Source: Grifola frondosa
Taxonomy: Eukaryota > Basidiomycota > Agaricomycetes > Polyporales > Grifolaceae
Assembly (NCBI GenBank): GCA_001683735.1
Contig: LUGG01000014.1
Span: forward strand, 1,240,001-1,304,000
Direction of reading: 5' to 3'
DNA: 64,000 bases
The notes below the pieces were generated by a model. That model saw nothing but the letters and a program-made list of their open reading frames with translations. It was not told the DNA's origin and ran no database searches. The position numbers were made by a program, and so were the translations under genes. Of the stretch, positions 49,840 to 61,285 are shown one piece after another (positions within the stretch are counted from its first letter, which is position 1; every line of letters begins with the position of its first letter).

Positions 49840-50775
49840 GTGACAACATTGAGGTCAATGGAGGGGATCAGCAGCATGGTGGCACCAACAACAGTTGAGG
49901 CCAATGGAGGGGATCAGCGGCACAACAACATTGAGGTCGATTGAAGAGATCGGCGGCACGATGACGCTGAGGTCAATGGAGGCAATCGGCGGCGTGGCGT
50001 GCCGACGACGTTGAGGTCATGGGGGGATCGGCGGCAAGACGACATTGAGGCCGATGGAGAGGATCGGCGGCGTGGCGGTGCGACGACGTTGAGGTCGATG
50101 GATGGGATCGGCGGCACGACGACGTTGAGGCCGATGGAGGAGATCGCGGCGTAGCGGCGCTGACGACGTCGCCGATGTACTGCTACTCGCCGCCCATCTT
50201 GGAGGGATCGACGGCATGGCGGTGCCGACGACGTTGAGGTCGATGGAGGGATCGGCGGCACGACGACGTTGAGGTCGATGGAGAGATCGGCGGCGTGGCG
50301 GTGCCGACGACGTTGAGGTCGATGGAGGGATCGGCGGCACGACGACGTTGAGGCCGATGGAGGAGATCGGCGGCGTAGCGGCGCTGACGACGTCGCCGAT
50401 GTACTGCTACTCGCCGCCCATCTTGGAGGGATCGACGCATGGCGGCCGACGACGTTGAGGTCGATGGAGGGGACGGCGCACGATGACGTTGAGGTCGATG
50501 GAGGAGATCGGCGCGTGCGGTCCGACGACGTTGAGGTCGATGGAGGGGATCGGCGGCAGACGACGTTGAGGCCGATGGAGGAGATCGGCGGCTGGCGGCG
50601 CTGACGACGTCGCCGATGTACTGTTACTCGCCGCCCATCTTGGAGGGGATCGACGGCATGGCGGTGCCGACGACGTTGAGGTCGATGGATGGGATCGGCG
50701 GCACGACGACGTCGAGGCCGACGGAGGGAGGGCGAAGCGTAGGGAACCGGCAAAATGACGGCGCTGACAATGTCG
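49840..50775. repeat. GC-rich minisatellite with higher-order structure
   Basis: A unit of about 35-42 bp resembling GACGACGTTGAGGTCGATGG plus GGATCGGCGGCA is repeated about twenty times with variation. A second block containing GTCGCCGATGTACTGCTACT recurs at about 50167, 50393, 50610 and 50770, giving a higher-order repeat of roughly 160-225 bp. Long open frames on either strand here are by-products of the repeat. Confidence 0.9.
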
Positions 50776-50930
50776 CCGATGTACTGCTACTCGCCGCCCG
50801 TCTTGTCGTATCAGAGCCTCCCCTCGGTGGCGAGCGTAATGTCGGCAGGGATCGAGATGCAGACAGCGCGTACTCCGCGACTGTGCCAAAAATCGAGAGA
50901 CCTGTCAGTAATGGATTCAACAGAGAAGAG
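50776..50930 (-). pseudogene. exon-like fragment at the edge of the minisatellite
   Basis: Minus-strand text here reads GVRAVCISIPADITLATEGR, a stop, YDKTGGE, a stop, QYIGDIVSAVI. The composition looks protein-like, but two in-frame stops interrupt it. The GGE-stop-QYIGD part is what recurs as the higher-order block of the adjacent minisatellite. The parent gene is not recognised. Confidence 0.4.
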
Positions 50931-50944
50931 GAGAGAGAGAAAAC

Positions 50945-51700
50945 TCACTTTTCACGATTGCCGTTGTCCCCCTGGACGAGCATGATCTTCTCCGCTACGT
51001 CGCGGCCTTGCTCGAAGGCGCAGAAGCCGAGGACGCTACCCATCCGCGGGTACGTCTTCTTGTTGCCGTGAGTGACACCCATTTCACCGCCGGCTGTGAC
51101 GTTGAAGCCGGTGAGGCCGTCGTTGTCGTCGACGTCGTTGGTGGAAGGTACTGTGAGAGCTCCTTTGAACTAGGAGGCAACATGCGCGGTAGCCGAGAAC
51201 TTGTGCGATGGGATGGGAACAAACCTTACCGGGAAGATAGAACTCGCCGTAGAGGCTCGACATCCTTGAGGGCGCCGCCGCCGCCGAGCTTCTTCTCAAG
51301 CCAGATCTGTGGTAGGCAGTTGTGCCGGGGAGGGGGGGAGGTGGTGACTGATGGATTTGGCAAATTCGTATGCCTAGTTATGCAGCTTCGAGAGCGACGG
51401 GAGCGCCGATACGATGACGTTCCTGGCGGGAAGTGTGAGATCTGGATCTGGATATGAAGAGAGAGAAAGAACGACGCACCGGTTGATATCACCGTACGCG
51501 GCGAGGGTGTCGAGGAGGGCGTGGTTAATGTCCTGGATGACCGCCTTCAGGTGTCGCTTGATCACCCCGTGGAACTGGGACGTCTGCCGCGTCGTGATCT
51601 TCAGCGTCCCCCATGCTCGTCTGCAATCCTGTCCGGCAGCAGCCACTGCTCCGGCCTGCACACATCCCCAGGCATCCGCACCTAAATCATGAAGCTGAAT
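50945..51700 (-). pseudogene. sulfite reductase hemoprotein (beta subunit) fragment
   Basis: Sulfite reductase beta subunit reduces sulfite to sulfide in sulfur assimilation. Minus-strand text matches its central part: [40 protein letters not shown], then [27 protein letters not shown]-like codons, LYGEFYLPGK, TNDVDDNDGLTGFNVTAGGE and MGVTHGNKKTYPRMG, ending VAEKIMLVQGDNGNRE. A TAG stands where a CAG is expected before AYEFAKSIS, and the reading frame changes again just after. The N-terminal half of the protein and the iron-sulfur/siroheme cysteine region are absent. I call it a truncated, inactive copy. Confidence 0.75.
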
Positions 51701-51719
51701 TTGTGCCTTGTTGCGTGAC

Positions 51720-52860
51720 AGAATACAATGCGAGTCCACGGCGACTTCGGCCTTTCTGGGATTTCGGGCACAGCAACCATCGAAAGAAATGCAGACTGCA
51801 AAGTGAACAAGAGTCAGGTATGCAATCGCATGTTAATAAAGGCTGACCTTTGCAACGCCTTCGCCTGCCTCTGTAGTGGCAATGACTGGAGACTCGAGCT
51901 TCTCTTCAAAGTCCATATGTTGCTGAATATCTTCAGGCTGTCGGGGCTGTTACAGCAACCTCGACAACGACCTCGGGCGATTCCACAGTGGGGATACTCC
52001 GCACAGAGGCAGGCGATGATGATTCCGCCTCTTCAATATCGACGACTACAATGACCTGGGCAGTGCCAACCGAACTCCACCATGAGAGCTCACGGAATAT
52101 GAAAGAATCCAAGGAGAGATCGGAGCCTCAGTAGTTGTGACAGGAATTGAGGAATTAACGAGCTTGTATTGTCTTAGTTAGCCAGCGTATATGATCAATC
52201 CCAGAGCAACCTACCTCCGAAGCATCTTCCACGGTTGTTGCGATGACGGGAATTGGTACATCGGCCTCCTCCTCAAGTCCTGATTCGGTAGCGATAACCG
52301 CCCGACTTCGGCTTCTTGCGGTGTTGCAAACTCACCAGTTCTTCTTCCACTACAAGTCAACAGCAGAGTCGAGGTCCCGACAACTAGTGTCTCAACGGCT
52401 GTAACGGTCTCGCCGGCTGGACAGGCAGCCAGGCAGCGGCTCCACGGTGCTGAGTTCAGGAAGTGTGGTCGCCTCAGCTTTGGGTGAACGAAGACTACTG
52501 AATTAACAGGATATGAGGAAATCCACGGTGACTTCGGTCTCTCATCAGTATCTGTAGCCTCAACCAAAGACATTCTTTGCTTGTGGATTGACGAAGGTAC
52601 GTTAGCAGCATTCACTTGGGATGTACTTCCGTCACATACCTTCGTGACGAGATCCGCGTCAGACGTCGAAATTGAGGGAAGTCCAGCAGATTGATCATCC
52701 TGTGAGGACTCCACAATAGGCGCAACGACAACGGTATCGGAAATCGCGATCTCCGGTACAGCAACAACGGCTGCAAAAAGCTACTCCAGCTCTTCAATCT
52801 CATCTTGTTTTGGACCGCGGTGGTGGCGATCTGGAGACCTGTCGAGGGAACGCGCAATGA
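51720..52860 (-). pseudogene. decayed low-complexity repeat gene
   Basis: Minus-strand frames give Val/Thr/Pro/Glu-rich text: VVAVPEIAISDTVVVAPIVE, SGLEEEADVPIPVIATTVED, VIVVVDIEEAESSSPASVRS. A motif close to ERPKSPWxxSYSV appears three times in the same orientation (near 52530, 52100 and 51750), so the parent was probably a repeat protein. Frames change repeatedly and no continuous gene model closes. I do not know the parent family. Confidence 0.4.
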
Positions 52861-53890
52861 TCACGCGTGTCTGGAAGTACCATACGTTCAACTTACCAGA
52901 ACTTCAAGTCCTCAACCCGTTAGCGGCACCCGTACCCATATCGACCATGTTCAAGTAGACCTTCGAAAATTCATCTAAATAACGAGAAATTAGCTTCACC
53001 TGACATTCTGAACGTGGAAGAATTAGAGAGGAGAAATTAGAGAGGAGATGGACAGCAATGTGGGAAACGCAACGCCCAGTGGTTTCGCAGACTTGCAAAT
53101 AGTGATATGACGCGGATGTACAAAAGGACGAAAGGGAATGATGGCAGCACCTCAACATCCGAGCCCTCTCTACGCGCGTCCGCCAGGAAGAAACCTGGTT
53201 TCTGCGCGCTCAGGCCTCGGACACGAAGTTCTTTGGATGAAGTGGGACTTGAGTTCGGAATCCCAGTGTTACGGCGGAGTTACAATCGCAGCGTGGTGAT
53301 TCTTAATCACTGCGGAACCCTCAGAATCTAAAGCGCCGGATATGGTCTTGACTCCGGACCTCTCCGGAGTTGGCGCACAATACTGAGCATTTCTGTCGCG
53401 TCTCTCGATCTGCCTCATCCACATATTCCGTGCTTAAGATTCTCGACATAACTAAGCTTTTGAAATCATGTATTTTGTATATTCTCCGTAATCCGAGTAT
53501 TTTCAGACTCTAGCACTCGACCTCTCATGAGACCCCTTCGACTCAGATATACCGGCATTTCGAGCCTCTCCCGAACCCCATATGAAGACTCTGCGGCATG
53601 TAGAGTCTCATGGCTATGCCTTAGTGCACCGGGCTGTCTGATTACTTGATCAATGTTCTCTCGTCCGTCCACCACCACGACGAAGTCTCTTCGCACATCA
53701 GCCACCCTACCAGTGTCCCGCCCCAAGACCTTTGCAAGATGCACCGTGAGGACTGGACTAGGGCGAGAAGTTGGTGAAGGTCCGGTCCAATCAAGGAACA
53801 TCCAATAATGCGTTCCTACGGGGTGAGTACACGATGGACACGGAGTTCCAAGAGCTTGTCTCTCGCGGAAGAAGATGCAGGTAGATAATG
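52861..53890. other. no supported gene
   Basis: About 1 kb with scattered open frames, including one of 196 codons on the minus strand (53466-54056). That frame overlaps the VTC4 fragment on the other strand, has no introns and shows no family motif, so I leave it out. A short inverted repeat, CCGGACCTCTCCGG, lies near 53356. Confidence 0.35.
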
Positions 53891-53894
53891 CAGC

Positions 53895-54655
53895 CTCGCG
53901 AACAATGTGCAGCGCATGATCCTCACAAAGAAGCTTGTGCCCGGTGCGCACCCCTTTTCTGCATATGGAACGCACACTGATGTTTGGTCGTGGAACGTAA
54001 GGCAGACCTTCTACAACTGCGCGACGTTCCAGCTCCCCGGCGATGCGTGCAGGCATATATCATTAGATGCAGAGCTCACAATGGTGCGTGAAGACAATTG
54101 GGATGGATGTATGCGCACGGGGGAGAACTGGCAGTGCATGGATATCAATATTGACTATCTGTTCGAACAGCTGCCTGCGGTGGACAAGGAACTATTCAAG
54201 TGCGTCTTCTGCTCTATGCGTTATTGTTGGACTGATGAGTAAATGCTGATGCTGATGTGTGTGATAGGTACGGTGTGCTCGAGGTGAAACCTCAGAGTCA
54301 ATTTGGGCAGGAGCCTCCATAGTGGGTCACAGAACTCTGTTGTGGGCTTTTCCCAAGGTATGCATCCTTCCAACCTGAAATTAGAGTCATCTCACAAATT
54401 TATCCGCTGTGTTGAAGTTCAGGTATGTGCTAACCTGTATGCATCTGGAACGGCCGTAACAGCTGATGTGCTTTCAGCGAGCAAATTGATTCAGGGGTGT
54501 GCTACCGTTCTACCCAGCCATGTCGATCTTGTTCCATTTTGGCTTCCACAGAGTGAGTGTGTTGCTGCCTTTCAGGAATGCTTGGCTTAAGCGATTTTTG
54601 CAGTGCGCACAGATATCCTCAAGCCCGACACGATACATCTAACCTGTCTCGAAGA
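53895..54655 (+). pseudogene. VTC4 fragment (vacuolar transporter chaperone, polyphosphate polymerase domain)
   Basis: VTC4 is the catalytic subunit that makes polyphosphate at the vacuole. The + strand reads VQRMILTKKLVP, then after an intron TFYNCATFQLPGDACRHISL, DAELTMVREDNWDGCMRTGE, IDYLFEQLPAVDKELFK, and across an intron YGVLEVKPQSQFGQEPP. A TAG follows where Glu is expected, then WVTEL. Later exons give SKLIQGCATVLPSHVDLVPF, WLPQ and MRTDILKPDT. The SPX domain, the first part of the catalytic tunnel domain and the C-terminal membrane segments are missing. Several Arg positions of the catalytic core are changed (for example RGENW-like text is TGENW). Confidence 0.75.
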
Positions 54656-55374
54656 GCGAAGAGGATGAAGAGATGGACCTCGTGCCAGGTATGTTCTTGA
54701 CCTATCTTCCCGTGCTAATTCTAACGGAGCATTATAGCGAGGGACGAGGTCCCCATGCCCTCCACGACGCGGTACGCTCAGATGGGGTCTATGCCATCAT
54801 TCACCACGCGTGCATCGCATCCGTCCCCTCGACTTTGTCACCGAAGTCGCCCATGCCCGGCGATCACCAATAGGTAAGATGCAGTTGCGAGAAATTGGCA
54901 GTCAAGCGATGCTGCGGGCTGCGGGGCAGCAGCAAAGGGATGGGGCAGGAGGGGTATGAACAGATACCTATTGTATACGGAGTCTGTATTGATTAAAATC
55001 ATTAAATATCTGGTTCGGTACATGACTGTCTCCCGAGCATCTACAGCTGAGAGAGCAATATGTACGAAGCCAGAAAATCCGTCTGCGAAGGCATCTAGAG
55101 CCAGTTGAACTCTGCAGATCACACATTCACGAGCTCCGGAAATCACACATTTATTGAGCTGTATATTCCGAGTTCGTGGCCTCGGGAACCACTCTTCGGT
55201 TTGGCACAGCTGTCATGTTCGGCGCCGCAGATTCTTCTGATCTCTGGCGCCTCTCAGGCGCTTTAGATTCTGGGGGTTCCGCTGCCAGTGAATATATCGG
55301 GCCCGCTTCGAATAGAAATTAGTGCTTCTGTTCAGCATTTAGCGCTGAACAGCCCGACTCTGACGCGGGGTGAT
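54656..55374. other. no supported gene
   Basis: About 0.7 kb between the VTC4 fragment and the JmjC gene. Part of it may be the JmjC gene's promoter or undetected upstream exons. No motif was recognised. Confidence 0.35.
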
Positions 55375-57404
55375 ATGTCTCCCTGTGTGCAATCAACGTC
55401 ATGTCGTTCAAGAGGCAGGAACACAGCGGTGAAATCCCTCTCAAAGTGCTTCATCTGCACCGGTGGCGGGATCGGCGAGCCGTGTCGCTTTCAAGGTGTG
55501 TATATGCTCTTCTCGGACATTACCAACGTTTTGCATGCTTTGACCTCTTTTGATTACAGGCACACGCATTGTAGATGGTATTTCTAAGAGGGATACCTAT
55601 TCCGTCTCTTTCAGTTTCCCACCACCTTCGGCCCCACACTTTCCACAAGTTTTCACCCGACCTTTCACAAGTGATGAGATCGATGAGATGATGGTGAGTA
55701 CTAAGTTGCCTTCAGCAAACTCGAAGTCATACGCATGATCAATAGAAAGTCTGCGCTCATTATTTGCTACCGGTATTGGAAGAGGAGAAGGAACACAATC
55801 GAGGTAATCGACTGTTGACGCGTGGCAGGGAACTTAATGAGCGCGTCACTTGCGGTATGTGATAATTTATCTAAACTTCACGCGCTGTCCTTGCATCCTC
55901 TCTTTAGATGAGTGTAATACGGAAATATTCGCTGTATCTTGGTTTTGCACTTGTTGTGGACGAGAACTCTGCGACGAGTGCTGTAAGCATGCGAAATCCA
56001 TCAGTACGCACAGTCGTGGAAAGGAACAATGGGAGGTATGTGTGCCACTTGACATTCGTCGTGAAGTGATGACATCGGTTCTTTGCGGTGAATAGATGAT
56101 TTTCCCTTGTTCGTTGCACCAGCCTGATCTTGTGCCGATCACACGGTTAAATGAATAAATTGGATGCCGAAATCATCGATATGCACTTGTGTGGGAAGGA
56201 TTTCAGGTACGAATAGGACTGTCTTCGAGTAGTGCTGTTCACCGATCGATTCTCAAAGCTCCCCTAATATCCTTCCTGATAATGCACCAAAGACCATTCG
56301 ATGTGCAGACATTAACAATGACTCATTCCGATATCTGTGGGCACAACATCAACCCGTCGTCATCACAGAGTTGCATAGATACGAGCTTCAAGGGGATTGG
56401 GGACCCGAATATTTCACATCGAGATATGGCAGCGAACGAGTCCAGCTGCACGACTGCGAGACCGGAATCGCTTATCCTTCTACAGTCGAGACTTTTTTTC
56501 GCCAGTTTGGAAACGGCCAGAGGACATCCGGAAACATATTAAAATTAAAGGTGATTTTTGCGATATACATGTATATATTACTGAATGCATCACGTCGTAG
56601 GACTGGCCCCCCGCGATCGTTTTGAAGAGATCTTTCCGGAGTTATATCGTGCCTTTTTTCGCGCATTACCTGTGCAGGACTATACGTCTCCGGATGGAGT
56701 TAGGAATCTGGTGTCTCATTTTCCTCTGAACGGTATTAAACCTGACCTAGGTTTGCTGATTTTCATTATTATAATTATCCGAGACTGATATCATTCGGAA
56801 GGCCCGAAAATGTACAACGCCTTTGCATCTGTGCAAGATCAGCGTCACAGCGGCCTACTAGGTTGCATCTGGATGTTACCGACGCCGTCAACCTCATGCT
56901 GTACGCCTCCAACGCTGTTGATGGCGCCACCGGTGGAGCCTTATGGCACATCTGGCCGGCTGATCAAGCAGAGAGACTGCGTCAATTCCTGCTGGGATTC
57001 ATCGACAATGTTGGCGACGACAGCGATCCTATCCATTCACAGCAAGTATACCTCACATCGGACATGCTTGATGCATATGCCAAGAAGTATGGAGTTTGTC
57101 CATTCGCCCTTGTTCAGCGGCCGGGAGACGCTGTGTTCATTCCTGCGGGATGCCCACACCAAGTAAGCTATGTTATGAATGAAAACGCGGCGTGTGGGTT
57201 ATTGACTGAATCACGCAGGTTAGCAATATCACAGATTGCATCAAGATTGCATATGATTTCCTGTCCGTCGAGAACCTTGCGTTCACTATACGAAATGCGC
57301 GGGAACTGCGACAATATCGATTGCAATCCCGGAGTGGTGACGACGTTTTGCAGGTGCATACGTTGCTCTACTATGGATGGAATCCCTCCGTCTCTGGCGA
57401 GTGA
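55375..57404 (+). CDS. KDM3-type JmjC histone lysine demethylase
   Basis: An Fe(II)/2-oxoglutarate-dependent demethylase of the KDM3 group (H3K9 demethylases in animals). The likely start gives MSPCVQSTSCRSRG. Two cysteine clusters follow: KCFICTGGGIGEPCRFQG and, across introns, DECNTEIF with WFCTCCGRELCDECC. Then FRYLWAQHQPVVITELHRYE, GDWGPEYFTSRYG, FPELYRAFFRALPVQDYTSP and PDLGPKMYNAFASVQ. The catalytic core has the iron-binding HLD in RLHLDVTDAVNLMLYAS, GALWHIWPADQAERLRQFL, RPGDAVFIPAGCPHQ with the second His, and after an intron VSNITDCIKIAYDFLSVENL. It ends WNPSVSGE. Two single C's seem to be missing in C runs (near 56608-56613 and 56848-56850). With those read as errors the gene looks intact, though its N-terminus may be incomplete. 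Confidence 0.8.
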
Positions 57405-58435
57405 AGATACCGAGGCCAATCTCCATTTCTACTCAAACAGGACCATCAAAGCCGAGACGTCACGAGAAACGGTTGAAAACAAGGGTGAAGCAAAAGCCAA
57501 TCCGAGCCGGCTCGGAATGTATCTGTCCGATCGATCCTCAGTGTCATGGTCGAGGTTTCAATCGTCTAGGCCTCTTATGTCATCTGTGAGCCAATTTATA
57601 TTCATGGAATGCTGGTACGCTCATCATGTACTTGAAATAGTCGCAGCATCCAGGTGGCCTTCGAATCAGGGACGCTGATGTGAATGCTGGAGTCCATTGT
57701 CGAGCTCGGACGATTCAGAGCCGCATTATTGACTATTACTCGCGAGAACTGAGATGTTGTCCTTTGTTGTCGGTGTATCGTGGTTTCCTTCCATGCACGT
57801 CTTAGCCAATCACCGTCTACTTGAGCGAAGCGCCTCGAGCATTCAAAAATGATTACAACATCAGACGTCCAAGTCATCATGACAACTACATTATATAGAA
57901 ACCATAAATTCCGATTCCCAAAAGAATCGGATTATCATCCGGCGAAAACATTGGCAGCGCGTCACTGCGCTTCCCTTGTTTTATTTGGCATGCGCACTAG
58001 TCAAATCCCCTAATGCAAAGCACGTCAGTCGCACGCACAAATCATGCAGCGGTACTTCCAGTACAGTCATTGCAGTGCCACTCCGAGACATGATCATACG
58101 ACTTACGACGAAACCTGCATACACAAATGGGCACTTTGCTCGTGGGGTTGTGCAGACCACACACACATAGGGGTGTCTTGCGCCCTTGCCCGTCGGAAAG
58201 GAGATGACGTGCTCACGTGTAGAAAGTCAGGAGAGCAACGTACATGGCATTCGTATTTCCACACCACGCCAAATTTCAAAAACTACATACATACTGTTTA
58301 TATGGAAATCATTGAGGACTTGACAAAAGCGAACACCTTCATACATACTGTTTCCACCTGAGCACACGGTTTACGACGTCACGCGGCGTCTGTGGTCTCA
58401 TTAAGCGTGAATATCAACATCGAACAATCAGCAAC
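57405..58435. other. intergenic region
   Basis: About 1 kb with no supported gene. A perfect 7-bp inverted repeat, CCGATTC then GAATCGG, with a 6-base loop lies at about 57919-57938. It sits about 500 bp past the JmjC stop, between convergent genes. Confidence 0.35.
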
Positions 58436-60060
58436 TCACTTTTTCCTAGAAGACGAGAGCACTGTGGTGGACTTCCTTCGCTTCGTGGCGTAAGAAGAGC
58501 GTTTTCCTTTACGCCTAGGTATCCCCAATCAGAAAACATGCCTCGCGCACATCAACCATGCTTACATGTCATCGGGCACGATCTTCCGCAAACGCACCAT
58601 ATCTTGAACAACGAAAGAAACGTCCGCGACGGACTTCGCCCAGTTGGAATTCGTATCGATAGCATCGTGCGGAGCCCACCAAAAAAGAGACAATACCGCC
58701 ATACGAATCCCGCTGTTGCTGCCCTTGTCGACGGGTGCCCAGTCAGCAATATCAGTGCCCGGCTCCAAACTCAACTCCGGTGATGCCATTTGCCTCCATT
58801 CCGGGTTAATCCGCCACCACCACTGTCTCCACCCGCGCCCGAACTCTGCTACATTGAGACGTTTCGGACCGCCCGTCGGCTTCCGTCTGCGCTGCATCCA
58901 GTCGGAGATCTCTACCGGCCGTGTCTTCGCGCTCAAGTTCTCCCGCTGGCAACGCCCGTTAGTATTCCAATCTCACACACATAATTGTACCCATCACCTT
59001 GCAGTCCGCTCGCAGTGCTTCATATTCCGTCAGCGACTCCCACAATTTCACGCAATCCGCTTTCACGGTTGCAGATACGTTATCGCGTGCATGCAACGGC
59101 GCCTCGCGAACAGCATCCAGCTCCGCATCGCGGTTGGGATGTCCTTCAACACTCTCGATATATGAAATAAATAGTACATAAGCAGGAGAACACATACTGT
59201 TCAGGAGGTTACTTACCTCCAATTCGTCCACGTCGGTCTCTGTAGCTGCGTCGGATTCGCATGTCTCTGACGACCCATCATCTACGGCCTCCGCAACGGG
59301 ATCAGGGATGTCGGCTTGAACATCAACAACCTCTGCAACATAACCATCCACCACACCGGTATCGACTACCTCACCCAGCGTCCACCACATTAGCGACACC
59401 GCCCACCCTGCGTTATCGGCCACACCAGCGACACCGCCCAGCCCTGCGGTATCGGCCACACCAGCAGCCTCACCCACACCAGCACCGTCGGTCACACCAG
59501 CACCGTCAGCCACCACCATAGCATCAACGCGGGCACGGTGCTCGGATCGGCGGCGAGCACGACGAACACGAACCCCGCCCGATTTGCGAGGCGCATTTGC
59601 TACGGGAATAACATTGGCCTCATGAGAAGCATCTGCAATCCCAACATCAGGAGAATCGATCCGCCCAGGATCACCGACACCAGGTGCACCTGCAAACACG
59701 TTCGAATGGATGGGACTCAATCACTAACACACCCAACATCTCTAAAGGTAACTTACCGGCGGTAATATCGTTCGCCCACGCCAACCCCAACGCAAACGCT
59801 GCACGCGCAGAACGGATGGTATCCTCCTGCCATGATCCACCGCATATTCCAGGCGACTGATAGTAAACTTGAGAACATTGATCAGGTGCGCCGCCTGCAG
59901 TGGGAGGAGATCCAGCATGATGGGAGTGCACAACAAGCCCGCCGAATTATCAACAACAACAACTACATACCGGATCCCACCCACGGTTCAATTCCCAACT
60001 CAATTCCCCAACAATGGTCTTCCCAGCGGTCCGTTGATGGCTTCCAAGCGGCCCGTTCGT
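58436..60060 (-). CDS. orphan basidiomycete-type protein with WW-rich core
   Basis: Minus-strand exons. The C-terminal part reads RPVEISDWMQRRRKP, EFGRGWRQWWWRINPEWRQM, WAPVDKGSNSGIRMAVLSLF, WWAPHD, WAKSVADVSFVVQDMVRLRK and ends in a basic, nuclear-signal-like tail GKRSSYATKRRKSTT with the TGA at 58436-58438. The upstream exon (58959-59720) has a long Val/Ala/Asp/Gly-rich stretch (GVADTAGLGGVAGVADNAGW) and a helical part EAPLHARDNVSATVKADCVK. The most upstream exon reads AHLINVLKFTISRLEYAVDH. I have seen this WW-rich pattern as a multi-copy uncharacterised family in basidiomycete genomes, but I cannot name it. The start is not resolved. Confidence 0.5.
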
Positions 60061-61280
60061 AGCTCATACGCAGCCCCCGAGCAAGAGAAAACCAAGCAGA
60101 GCAGTGCGAAGAATATGATCAAACATCAAACTATTAAAGCCAGTCACAGTATTAAAGCCACTTACACGCGCAACAAGTGCAAACGACCCGCCCAAGGGGA
60201 GGCACGTGACCGAGCGAGCTTTTCCTGTTGTGGACTTTGTTGCTCTGTTCGGCTTATACGAATACGACATTGACTTGATTCCGCTCGTCCACATTGAACA
60301 GCCGTCGCAGACTTACCAGCTAGCAATGACTCGGACGCGCGAGCCTTGGGTAGAGTAGAATATTGCCCACAAGAAATTTAATTGGAAAGTCAGTGCTGGT
60401 CAACACGTGTGTCAGTACGTATGGCACAGACTGAGTACTGAGTACTGACCATGAGGCCTCAGGGAGTGTTGGAAATGTGCATTATCACAGCCTGTGGCAT
60501 ATTGTTTTACTCGGTGAGCTTATTTTCTAACACAGTCCTACAGATTGTATATTGAACGCATCCATTATGGTCGTTCGTGTCAGCTTGAGTGCATCGAGTG
60601 ATATTTATGTTCAGCACTTCGTCGTCTTCGTCAATCCTTTCTGTGATTTGCATCTGTGACACTTGGTATGTTCTTTGTCTGAATTGCGGTTCGTCGTGTG
60701 CTCCGGCGGATGTTGTGCGAACATAACCGTTGACGAACAAACTCATAGAATTTATAGAACCAATGGATTTTGTCGGTGCGTGCTCCGCGCCGCGAGGCGA
60801 TCTGGACGATGTATCCCGCTCCCGCCATGCATGCGCTGCGCTGCACGCCGCAACACCAAACTACCAGATGAGCCCCTCGAATTCGAACTCATGATGCCGC
60901 GCTAGATTCTGCAGATGCGGGGTCGAGGTGGCCCCCGTGCACTTCGTGTCTGGCGCCTGCCAGCAGCGGAGAGTAGGGATACCGTGCGCGTCTTTGCGGG
61001 AGCATTAGCCCCACGACAGCAAGGTTATTTCGTTCTCAACACCGTGTATGTGCCCGCCTGCGAGCATGCACTCCCATACCCCCGACCGAGGCAAGTCTAC
61101 TAGCGGCCGCCCTCCCTCGCACGCAGCACAGCACCACTCCTCGCCCGCGACCCGCATCCCGCATCAACCACCACGTCTCCGCGCCCTGTGGAGGGCCGTG
61201 CGGTCGCTCGAGGAGCATGCCGCGCGGTGTGTACTGCGCTCGTCTGGTGCCCCGCTGTGTGTCTGTTTTAGCTAACCGTG
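60061..61280. other. no supported gene
   Basis: About 1.2 kb. Left half AT-balanced, with a direct repeat of ACTGAGTACTGAGTACTGAC around 60428. Right half (60800-61270) is GC-rich, with many overlapping open frames on both strands that show no family motif. Confidence 0.35.
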
Positions 61281-61285
61281 TATCC

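Noticed and set aside
49914..50889. Long minus-strand open frames rich in Arg, Pro and Ser (up to 279 codons)
   Set aside because: They come from the GC-rich minisatellite, are open in several frames at once, and have no start context, introns or family motif.
53466..54056. Minus-strand open frame of 196 codons
   Set aside because: Its right end overlaps the VTC4 fragment on the other strand and it shows no motif. Chance openness in moderately GC-rich DNA is more likely.
60800..61280. GC-rich overlapping open frames before the aldo-keto reductase fragment
   Set aside because: None carries a recognisable motif or consistent splice plan. The missing N-terminal part of the reductase is not found there.
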